From contig CAJUFH010000061.1 of NCBI GenBank assembly GCA_910585755.1, positions 1-17,467 of the forward strand: a stretch of DNA of 17,467 nucleotides, read 5' to 3'. A program made the position numbers and the translations under genes. This document shows, in pieces, positions 1 through 7,700 of this stretch. The first letter of the stretch is position 1, and each line of letters begins with the position of its first letter. The notes beneath the pieces are model-generated. The model had not been told where the DNA came from and did no database searches. It saw only the letters and a program-made list of their open reading frames with translations. Source of the stretch: an uncultured Muribaculaceae bacterium. GTDB lineage: Bacteria > Bacteroidota > Bacteroidia > Bacteroidales > Muribaculaceae.

Positions 1-98
1 GGAAAAACAGGGGAGGCCGCTCGCTTACGCTCGCTTCACAGAACGGGGACACTTTTGCCTGGCGGCCCGGGGGGGGAAACGAGAGATTTACGAGAAAC

Positions 99-136
99 AA
101 AAAAGGACCGCCGACTGAAAGAGGGCGGTCCTTTTT
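99..136 (-). terminator. Rho-independent terminator after the 1027-residue adhesin-like gene
   Basis: A perfect stem of GGACCGCC (105-112) with GGCGGTCC (124-131) is extended by an A-run on the left and a T-run on the right, around an 11-nt loop. Read on the minus strand it lies about 25 bp after the stop codon at 162-164 and ends in six T residues. The flanking A and T runs make it potentially bidirectional, so it could also end a rightward gene lying outside the window. Confidence 0.85.
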
Positions 137-161
137 ATAAACGGAATCAATATTATTCGCC

Positions 162-3100
162 TTACCTCACGGGGAGCTTAACAGTCAGGCCGTCGAGACT
201 GACGACATAGAGCCCCGGCTGCAGGGGCACGTCAACCGTGGAGCCGCCGAGTGTCGCCTGATAAAGGAGCACACCCGAAAGAGAATAAACGCTTACAGCA
301 TCAGCTCCCGCGACTCTGATTCCGCCGGGGATAGCCGTGGCGGTTCCAGCGGCTGCCGTCACGGCATCAATCGCGGACTCGCCGGCGACAATGGTGGCAG
401 CGTTACTCTTGACAGATTCGGAATCGGTGAGGGTAGTAACGTGATATGTGTATTTCACGCCGCGGGTCACAGAGTTATCGGTGAAAGAGCGGTCGGCGGT
501 GCTGCCGAGAAGGGCTCCGTCACGGTAAACATTGTACTTGGCGACATTATGCAGGTCGGATGCCGAAACGAATTTAACGTCGTCAATCATCACGCCGAAC
601 ATATCCTGGCTGACATAGTTTATAGCGAAATATTTCGCGTCGGCCGGGAGGCGGAACTCGAGGAACTGCCAGCCGAAACGGGGCTTCAGCACCGTGGTCA
701 GCTCGGTGAAGGCCGACGGCTCATCGGTAGTCGAAGACCACATCACGCGCACTGTCTCGGGATAATTCTCGGATATAATGTTCAGATAGAAGGAAACATA
801 GCTACCTCCGACGATTTCGGGCGAAATAAGCCAGTCGTTGGCCGGGTCAGGCTTGATTCCGTTCAGCATCTCCGGGCAGGTCGCAAGGAGGTATTTGTCG
901 CCGGCGTACGCCTCGAGCCCCTCGCCCACGCGGTTAGCGTTGACCACCATGAACGCTTTCGGGAGCTGCTCGTTAGGCATCACCTGGTTCTGGAATTTGT
1001 AGACACTCTTCCCATCGCCGTCAAACGCGGTGAAAGCCCCCATTTCGGCTCCGTAATAGAAATCTTCAAGAGTCTCGAAAGACTCGGTCACCGTCTTATT
1101 GAGGGCCGGTTCGTCCCAGGTAAGGACGACGCCGTCACCCTTGGAGTCGGCGAACAGGGTAGTTACGACAGGAAGTTCCGGACGGCGGACATGGAATTTA
1201 GCGGAAGCCGCGTTATTCGAGGGGACCTCGTCGGGGGTGATGATCTCGGCCTTGACGGTCAGTTCCTGGTCGATATGCTCGGCAAGCGGGGTAAAGGCCC
1301 ATTCCGCGACAGTCTCAGCGCCAAGGGCTACGGATGGAACTTTCACATCCTGGGTAGCGATTGCTGTCCCGTCGGGAGTCTCCGCGGAGAAACGCACAGT
1401 CGGAGCCACGGCGTTAAACCCGAGGTTAGCGATGCGGGCCGAAACCTTAGCCGGCGTACCGACAGAAAGCGGAGCGGCGGTCGAGACATCAAGCACCGCA
1501 AGATCGGTAGCGGCAGAGACAGAAACCTTGTAAGAGTCTATCGCATAGACATAATCGACATCGGCCAGGTCTACGTCAACGACGAACTGGACCCAGTCTT
1601 TCCCCTGGAACTGCGCAGGGAGGGGATAAGAAACCTCCACCCAATCGGTTCCGGCGGCGCAGTTGATCGTGCCGAGCAGCGTCAGCCCCTCGGTATGGCT
1701 GCGGGCATAAACGGTCATCAACCCGGCGTAGGAAGAATAGCGCATCACCGTCATGGAGAAAGCGACATTGCCAAGCCCCTTAGTGGAGAACTTCGGGAAG
1801 GCCACCCGGCCCATCGTCTCCCCCTCATCAAAAGGAGAATAAGCCATCAGGGCGCTCTGGTTGTCGTCAGGCACGGCTCCCGACGGGTCGCTGATCATCC
1901 AGCGTCCGGCGTAATCGCCAGGTCGCTCAATGGTGAGCGGGGTGTATGTGATCTCCTGGTTGTCGAAACGCTCAATCGCGGGAAGAGCATAAGGGGTTCC
2001 GAGCATGTCGGAGACATACACGCGGTCCTGGTCGATCCAGGCGGTAGTGTCGTCGCTGACGCCGGCGGCGTTACGGGGGAGCACGCGAATCTTCACGGTG
2101 CGGAGCTGCGCGCCGGCCGGCATAGTGTAGGTGTAAGTAAGCTCATTACCGACTGTCGCGATCTGACGGTATTCATCGTCTGGGCCGTCGTTTAGATATA
2201 CTACATAGTCGACCTTGTCAAAATCGACATAACCGCCGTTCTTTCCCTCAGTCGGGGGAGTCCAGGTGAGCTTCATCGACATATTGTCGGGGCTAAGCTC
2301 CGCCTTGAGGTCGTGGATTCGCATCGGGAGCACGACACCGGTATAAACCGACAGGGGCACCGGCTCACCTTCCATATCGCCGTCGACCTTCAGCGAGAGG
2401 GCGTTATCGCCCTGGGCCGTCGCCACTACCTGGCTGACCTTCGCACCGGGAAGCGCCTTCACCGTCTTGGTCTCGACCGGGGTGGCAATGGTCGCCGTCA
2501 GCTCTTTGGAGGCGGGAAGCGGCTTACTGTTCATCGCCGTGGTAGGCATCGTGAAGGAGACAGTCGCGGAAAGCGCGCCCTGCTCGCCGGGGGTCACGAA
2601 CACGTCGGCAGGCTGCATAGGCGCGGCTGCGCTGCTCTCCATCGCCTTGACTGAAATGTTCTTGAAAGTCGCGGGCCACGGCATAACATCTCCTTCTTCC
2701 TTTGGCGAAACGCATCTGAAACCAATATAGTAGGTTCCCGCCTCTCCCGGAACGGCGAATTGTATTGCCTTCTCGTAGGGGGTGTCTTTTTTGGGAGGAT
2801 AGTATCCATCAATCCTACCAATCAGAGTAGTCATCGCGCTTACCTCAGGCGCAGTACCGATGTAGAACTCGATAGATGCCTGCCAGCTTGGACCGGCCAT
2901 ATTCATTTGGATTGTGAAAGCCAGCTCATAGTTGGAGGCGACATCAACGAAGCGCAACCCTGGCGTGATAGCCCAGTCATCACAATCCATATTATCATTC
3001 GAAGGGCTTGTCATTCCATTGGCCTGGTATCTCCACTGGCTCTTGTCACCGTTCGCATTGATAATAGTAAAGTAGCTGAACTCTTCTTGCGTCATTTCCA

Positions 3101-3245
3101 TTTCCATCGGTAAATCGACAGAAAAGACTGGAGCCTTCTGGGGTATATTTATGGAAGAAGACTCACCCGGAGAGGTACCGATAGCTACCGCTGCCACCCC
3201 TGTCATCGCGGCTGCCAAGGCCGCCAACAAGAATATTTTCTTCAT
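162..3245 (-). CDS. Large secreted adhesin-like protein (choice-of-anchor J / Fn3 / CARDB) with T9SS-like C-terminal domain
   Basis: The predicted protein is 1027 residues from the ATG at 3243-3245. A 19-codon upstream extension was rejected because it would begin inside the promoter. Residues 1-20 (MKKIFLLAALAAAMTG...) look like a signal peptide. By eye the order is: jelly-roll/choice-of-anchor J-like domain ~55-200 (DDWAITPGL, YYIGFRCVS); Fn3-like ~310-400; second jelly-roll ~425-580; CARDB-like ~580-690; an Fn3 domain split by an inserted cleaved-adhesin/anchor-J domain (~718-895, NDWLISPEI and GVMIDDVKFV) and resuming at YNVYRDG (904-910); and a C-terminal beta domain ~968-1027 (VSVYSLSGVLLY ... 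LQPGLYVVSLDG ... VKLPVR) of the type IX secretion type A kind. Gingipain-type cleaved-adhesin domains are the known relatives. Surface location and adhesion or glycan binding are inferences; no catalytic domain was recognised. It has its own promoter and terminator, and is a paralog in design of the 4723-9285 gene. Confidence 0.88.
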   Translation of the reverse strand: MKKIFLLAALAAAMTGVAAVAIGTSPGESSSINIPQKAPVFSVDLPMEMEMTQEEFSYFTIINANGDKSQWRYQANGMTSPSNDNMDCDDWAITPGLRFVDVASNYELAFTIQMNMAGPSWQASIEFYIGTAPEVSAMTTLIGRIDGYYPPKKDTPYEKAIQFAVPGEAGTYYIGFRCVSPKEEGDVMPWPATFKNISVKAMESSAAAPMQPADVFVTPGEQGALSATVSFTMPTTAMNSKPLPASKELTATIATPVETKTVKALPGAKVSQVVATAQGDNALSLKVDGDMEGEPVPLSVYTGVVLPMRIHDLKAELSPDNMSMKLTWTPPTEGKNGGYVDFDKVDYVVYLNDGPDDEYRQIATVGNELTYTYTMPAGAQLRTVKIRVLPRNAAGVSDDTTAWIDQDRVYVSDMLGTPYALPAIERFDNQEITYTPLTIERPGDYAGRWMISDPSGAVPDDNQSALMAYSPFDEGETMGRVAFPKFSTKGLGNVAFSMTVMRYSSYAGLMTVYARSHTEGLTLLGTINCAAGTDWVEVSYPLPAQFQGKDWVQFVVDVDLADVDYVYAIDSYKVSVSAATDLAVLDVSTAAPLSVGTPAKVSARIANLGFNAVAPTVRFSAETPDGTAIATQDVKVPSVALGAETVAEWAFTPLAEHIDQELTVKAEIITPDEVPSNNAASAKFHVRRPELPVVTTLFADSKGDGVVLTWDEPALNKTVTESFETLEDFYYGAEMGAFTAFDGDGKSVYKFQNQVMPNEQLPKAFMVVNANRVGEGLEAYAGDKYLLATCPEMLNGIKPDPANDWLISPEIVGGSYVSFYLNIISENYPETVRVMWSSTTDEPSAFTELTTVLKPRFGWQFLEFRLPADAKYFAINYVSQDMFGVMIDDVKFVSASDLHNVAKYNVYRDGALLGSTADRSFTDNSVTRGVKYTYHVTTLTDSESVKSNAATIVAGESAIDAVTAAAGTATAIPGGIRVAGADAVSVYSLSGVLLYQATLGGSTVDVPLQPGLYVVSLDGLTVKLPVR

Positions 3246-3269
3246 ACAGGATATTGGGTTAATGAATAA

Positions 3270-3284
3270 TCGATTATTAATCGA
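3270..3284. promoter_or_regulatory. Palindromic operator-like site in the leader of the 1027-residue adhesin-like gene
   Basis: TCGATTA-T-TAATCGA is a perfect 7-bp inverted repeat around one central base. It lies between the -7 box (3300-3307) and the start codon at 3245, just downstream of the expected transcription start, where a dimeric regulator could block transcription. No regulator is identified and an AT-rich palindrome can arise by chance. Confidence 0.3.
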
Positions 3285-3299
3285 ATTTGGTATCGTCCC

Positions 3300-3331
3300 C
3301 AAAGATATGAATTATTCTTAAAAAACGCAAA
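3300..3331 (-). promoter_or_regulatory. Bacteroidetes-type promoter for the 1027-residue adhesin-like gene
   Basis: On the minus strand, TTTG (3331-3328) is followed after exactly 20 bp by TATCTTTG (3307-3300). This matches the Bacteroidales sigma-ABfr pattern TTTG-N19-21-TAnnTTTG. The expected transcription start is near 3293, giving a leader of about 50 nt before the ATG at 3245, which supports that start codon. The -33 box overlaps the foot of the upstream terminator stem. Confidence 0.8.
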
Positions 3332-3356
3332 CCGCCGGAATATTTTCCGACGGTTT
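3321..3356 (-). terminator. Terminator after the mutarotase gene
   Basis: Arms 3329-3340 and 3345-3356 form a 12-bp stem with a 4-nt loop. The single non-Watson-Crick position is G-U in a minus-strand transcript but C-A in a plus-strand one, so the structure is better on the minus strand. A run of six T residues follows on that strand (complement of 3320-3325). It lies 44 bp downstream of the mutarotase stop and abuts the next gene's -33 box. Confidence 0.8.
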
Positions 3357-3399
3357 TACTAAAATTTCCTAATGATGCACCTGTTGGGCAAACGCGGGC

Positions 3400-3795
3400 T
3401 TATTCATAGAGATGGAATATACGCTCCATCGGCGTCCATTTCTGCGCCGAAGTCTGTCCCGGCTCGGCAGCCTGGAATACCGACATGTAATCCTCCCACT
3501 CCTGTTGTCTCGGAAGAGACGCGAGACGGCTCATCGCCTCGTCCCAGTCGAAATCGAGCGGGGTTTCCACTATCATGAACGCCCTGTTGCCGAGAAGGTA
3601 GATGTCCATGTCGAGGATGCCGACACGGCGTATCCCCTCGAGGATTTCGGGCCAAGCGTTACCCTCGGCATGCCGGCGGCGGTATTCCTCGATCAGCCGC
3701 GCGTCGTCGCGGAGGTCGAGCGTCTGGCAGTAGCGCTTCACAGGCTGCCCGTAATTCTTGACGGGAAATCCCTGCGTCCTGGTTTCCATATCCAT
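3400..3795 (-). CDS. L-rhamnose mutarotase (RhaM/DUF718) family protein
   Basis: The protein has 131 residues; the family core starts near residue 21 after a short N-terminal extension. E. coli RhaM is about 104 residues. Family features visible here are EEYRRRHAEGNAWPEIL (36-52), with the Tyr38/His42 pair expected to correspond to the active-site Tyr and His of RhaM, then DMDIYLLGNRAFMIVET (62-78), EWEDYM (99-104) and a C-terminal MERIFHLY. RhaM-type enzymes interconvert the alpha and beta anomers of deoxy sugars in the cytoplasm. No rhamnose or fucose catabolic gene is nearby, so the substrate is unknown. The gene starts 30 bp after surE on the same strand with no promoter of its own that I could see, so the two are probably co-transcribed. 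Start: ATG at 3793-3795; a second in-frame ATG lies two codons later. Confidence 0.85.
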   Translation of the reverse strand: MDMETRTQGFPVKNYGQPVKRYCQTLDLRDDARLIEEYRRRHAEGNAWPEILEGIRRVGILDMDIYLLGNRAFMIVETPLDFDWDEAMSRLASLPRQQEWEDYMSVFQAAEPGQTSAQKWTPMERIFHLYE

Positions 3796-3825
3796 ATTAT
3801 TATATATTATACTTGGTATCGCCCC

Positions 3826-4587
3826 CTACCCCAGCATTTTTGAGATAGGGAATATCGCCTCGACAGCGTTTTGGTCGGGCCGCGTCGGGACGGCTGTCGC
3901 GTAATTGCGAGCCAGCCAATAGAGGTCGGTGTCGTCGGAGTCCGGCTCCTCGTTAATCTGCTTGCCTGTCAGCCAGAAGAACGGCTTGCCGTGAGGGTCG
4001 GTATATTCCTGGTACTCCTCCGTCCAGCGGCTGCGCGCCGAGCGGACTACTTTCAGCCCCTCGATTTTAACCTTGGCCGGGAAATTGACATTCAGGCATA
4101 CACCCTCGGGTAGGCCGTCGCGAAGCACGCGTTCGGAAATTTCCTTAACAAAACGCAGACATTCGGAAAAATCAGCCTGCAAAGAATGATGGAGCAACGA
4201 ATAACCTACCGACGGGATGTTGTTCATGCACCCCTCGAACACCGCGCCCATCGTGCCGGAATAAATCGCCGAATTGCCGGCGTTTGACCCGTGGTTGATA
4301 CCCGCGAGCACAAGCGACGGGCGCCGCGGAACGATATTGTGCAGCGCCAGCTTCACGCAGTCGACCGGAGTGCCTGTCACAGAACGCATCCGCGCCCCGT
4401 TATAGTCGGGATGCTCTATCACCTTCAGCGGCGCGTTTACCGTCATCGCCGACGACTGACCCGAATGAGGGTCGTCAGGAGCGACAACCCACACCTCGCC
4501 GAGGTCCGCCACGCAGTCTACCAGGCAGTGGAGGCCCTTGGCGTCGATGCTGTCGTCGTTAGAAATCAGAATAAGCGGTTTTTCCAT
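3826..4587 (-). CDS. surE: 5'/3'-nucleotidase SurE
   Basis: The 253-residue protein is the usual SurE length. It carries the metal site Asn10-Asp11-Asp12 (ISNDDSIDAKGL; many members have DDGI), the active-site loop PHSGQSSAMT (40-49) with Ser42, the TGTPVDCV motif (71-78) and GINHGSN (96-102) with Asn98. SurE enzymes are divalent-metal-dependent phosphatases acting on nucleoside 5'- and 3'-monophosphates, in some species also on short polyphosphate, in stationary-phase or nucleotide salvage. The ATG at 4585-4587 fits the family N-terminus exactly. A -7-like box lies 20 bp upstream. The mutarotase gene follows after 30 bp. Confidence 0.96.
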   Translation of the reverse strand: MEKPLILISNDDSIDAKGLHCLVDCVADLGEVWVVAPDDPHSGQSSAMTVNAPLKVIEHPDYNGARMRSVTGTPVDCVKLALHNIVPRRPSLVLAGINHGSNAGNSAIYSGTMGAVFEGCMNNIPSVGYSLLHHSLQADFSECLRFVKEISERVLRDGLPEGVCLNVNFPAKVKIEGLKVVRSARSRWTEEYQEYTDPHGKPFFWLTGKQINEEPDSDDTDLYWLARNYATAVPTRPDQNAVEAIFPISKMLG

Positions 4588-4606
4588 ATATCATCAATTT
4601 CACCCG

Positions 4607-4635
4607 CGAAGTTACGAATTTTCCCCGGATTCCAA
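4607..4635 (-). promoter_or_regulatory. Probable promoter of surE
   Basis: TAACTTCG (4614-4607 on the minus strand) matches TAnnTTTG with one change. A TTG (4635-4633) lies 18 bp upstream, slightly short of the usual 19-21. The same ten bases, GTAACTTCGC, occur at nearly the same distance before the U32 gene (12969-12976), which supports the call. Confidence 0.5.
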
Positions 4636-4647
4636 TGGTTACCAATA

Positions 4648-4685
4648 GACAACCTCCCCAAAACTGATGTTTCGGGGAGGTTGTC
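4648..4685 (-). terminator. Long hairpin after the 1520-residue adhesin gene
   Basis: GACAACCTCCCC (4648-4659) and GGGGAGGTTGTC (4674-4685) are perfect complements. Inside them AAAC/GTTT continues the stem after one position that is G-U on the minus strand and A-C on the plus strand. A minus-strand transcript would therefore form a 17-bp stem with a 4-nt loop, 37 bp downstream of the stop at 4723. There is no good T-run after it, so it may be an atypical terminator or an mRNA 3'-end protecting hairpin. Confidence 0.6.
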
Positions 4686-4722
4686 ATATGTGTCGGCCGG
4701 ATAGGAGCCGGCAACGGGGGGA

Positions 4723-7700
4723 TTAGCGGACGGCGACCTTGGCGGTAGCGGTGCCGACGGCTACGAGGTAGACGCCGGAGGGAACGTGGACGAGGGTCAT
4801 GTCGGTGCCGGGGGCGGCGTAGATGGCGCGGCCGTCAGCGGCGAAGACGCGTACGCTGTTGCCCTGGGCGTTGGCGATGGCAATCAAGCCGACTCCGGTA
4901 GAGATGGTGTAGCCGTTAGTCTCGACCCCATCGATACCGCCCGTAATGGTCGATACCTTGTTGGAGGCCGCGGACTCTCCCTTATCGTAGAGGGCGGTGA
5001 CGTGGTAGATATGTTCCGCGCTGTCGCCGAGGGGATGAACGTAGCTGGTGGCGGTCACAACGGCGTCGTTGACCTTCACATTGTCGCGATAGACGTTGTA
5101 GCCGAGGAGCTGGAGCTCAACAGGCCGTTCGGACGCGGGAACATAAGTTACATCGTCAATCATCAGGCCGAAGCCGCCGTGGGAGTTGCAGCGGATCGCG
5201 AAATACTTCGTCCCGGCGGGGAGGGGTACGCTGACGGTGTTCCATTCCTCGAATCCGACAATGTCGCTTCCGGCAAACACGCGCGAGAAGTCCGACATAT
5301 TGTCGCTATTCGAGGAGGCAAGCACCTCGAAGCTCTCGGCGTACTGCATGCCGAGGCGCTTGACTTTGAAGGTGATGGTCTGGGCCATCCCGGAGAGTTC
5401 GGGGGAAATCAGCCAGTCGTCGTTCGGCATATCCTCTTCGGTCTTAGGATCAATCGAGCAGAAGGCCACGAGGTACTGCGCACCCGACGCGGGTGCGAGG
5501 TAGTTGGGGTCCCCGTTGTCATAGGCGATGGAGAGGCCCCCCTTAACCGGGTTGAACACCATCCAGGCCTTTGGGTCGTACATGTTGGGGTACTTGGCGA
5601 ACTGCATGCCGTAGGTCTCGTAACCGTCGACATCGACATTCATCCAGTCGCCGAAGTTGTCAATCGCGAAGGGGGCGTACGCCTCGAAGTCGTCGGTGAC
5701 AGGCTCCGCATCGCTTCTGTCGGCGGTCGGCTCGCTCCAGGTCAGGGTGGCGTTCGTGCCCTCAACCCTTATGTCGAGGTCCCTGACCGCCGGGAATGTC
5801 GGCTGCTTCACCTTTACGGTCACGCTCTCCGAGCGGTTGTTTGCCGTGTTCTGGTCGGCGGCGTAATCAACCTCGGCGTAGTAGGTCACCTCGGCACCGA
5901 AGTCGAGCGTCGGCAGCTCCTCGAAGGAAACGGTCTTCGTCGCGTCAACGGCGAGTCCGTCGGCCACGGGAACAGTTCCGACAAGCGCGTCGTCGCGGAA
6001 GAGGTTCACTGAGTAGGCTCCCGAAGCGGCCTGTCCGATATTCTTGACCGTCACATCAACGAGCGCGTGCTTCTGGTATGTAAGGCGCGAGGGAACGTTG
6101 ATGGCGCTTATGGTCAGGTCATTGTCGATATTGTCGTAGACGCGGATATTGTCGAGGTAAATCTCGTTGTCCGAACCGGCCGTCACCTCGAACGCGAAGC
6201 GGATGTGGCGGCAGTCGGCCTGCAATTGCTTCAGAGGCACCTCGGCTTTCGTCCACGCCTTCGCGCCGGAAGCCGTCGCGAAGTCTATCTTCAGAGCCGA
6301 CTCGAAATCGCCGCCGTTCTTGGAAACGAGCAGCTCGATCGTGCCGTTGTTGCCCGGGTTGTTGTAGTACCAGAAACTGAGGGTCGGATTCACTACGTTG
6401 CTGATATTGAACTTGCCGGAGTAGAGCGCCCCCTTATCGCCGACCGCGGCGGGAACGAATGCGATCATGCCCCCGTCAGCGTCCTGAACGCCCTGGGTGA
6501 AAGGCTTGAAACCACCCTGCTTCATCTCCCATTCGGCATCCCCTTCGCTCACGATAGCCGCCCAGGGTCCTGCCTGGAGCGCCATGGCCGCGAAGGACTC
6601 GGCGTAAGGAAGCTCGTGGGGAGTCCCGACAACAACGATGTTGGAAATAGCCCACTCAGACTGGCCCCCTTGCGATACGGCGACTACGAGATAGGCCATC
6701 GTCGTATGCTGCGTGATCGCGGGCTTGTCGGTGACCGTGGTGGAGAAAAGCTGGTCGGCGAAAGTATCGCTGTCGGTCGAACGGGCTACATAGTAACAAA
6801 TCTGCGACGGGTCAATAAATCCGCCGTTAGCCCCCTCGGTCACCGCGTCCCAGGTAATGGTGAAGGAACCGTCGGCGTTCTCGACTGCCTTGACGTTCTC
6901 GACTGCCTTTGGAATGTCAACCCCGACCCAGGCGGAAGCCGTCGCCGGTTCTCCCGCGTCTGTGCCGTTGTAGCTGACGACAGTATATTCGTTGACACCC
7001 TGCTGCGCCTTGACATCCTCGAAGCTCAATGCGCTCCCGGGAGCCGGGTTATCGAAGGTGTTGATAACGGTCTGGCCGCGGTAAAGGTCGATTTTGGTAA
7101 TAGCGGCAAGGCTCCCTCCGTCCGCCGTCTTGGCGGGCGCGGTAAAGTTGACGGTAGCCGCCAGGCGCCCGTTGGCCGCGGGAGTAACGGCAAGGTCAGT
7201 TACAGCCGCCGGAGCGTTCAGGTTCTTGCCGGGGATAATCGTCAGGTTATCGAGATAGAGCCAGTTGCGGTACTTCGGCGACACGTCGTGGAAACCGATG
7301 TAATAGAGGCCGTCGGAAGGCACGGAGAACTCCTGCTCGAAAGTCACGAAAGCGGAGCTTTTAACCTCGGTCCGGGGCATTATTATGCGGCCCATACCGT
7401 TGACGGTCGCGGTTGTGCCAATCGCGACCTCGAAGGCCTCCGACATTGTGTTGCTCGTCGAGGCGGCGTCAAACGCCAGGATGTACGAGCGGTTTGCCGT
7501 CAGATAGATGGGAGGAGTAATCAGCCAGTCGTCGCTCACGTCGGTGCGCTGCGACGCCATGCACCCAACCGCCTGTTTGTCGGAATAGTAGAGCCATTCC
7601 TTGCCGTCGTCCTCGACATCGATCGTCGTAAACATCGGCCAGGAGAGGTCGTTGGCGAAATCCTCGAAATAAGGTATCTCATAATGGGTGCCGAACACGA

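Noticed and set aside
18..37. Tandem CGCTCGCTT(A/C) repeat near the left edge as a possible repeat array
   Set aside because: Only two 10-bp copies and no further units; the first 98 bp otherwise show no gene or signal.
441..2195. 584-codon open frame on the plus strand opposite the 1027-residue adhesin-like gene
   Set aside because: It is a GC-driven shadow with Arg/Gly/His/Val-rich, domain-free translation and no promoter, while the opposite strand encodes recognisable domains throughout.
3246..3302. 19-codon N-terminal extension of the 1027-residue adhesin-like protein
   Set aside because: Its ATG overlaps the -7 promoter box and the predicted transcription start lies downstream of it; the internal ATG at 3245 begins a normal signal peptide.
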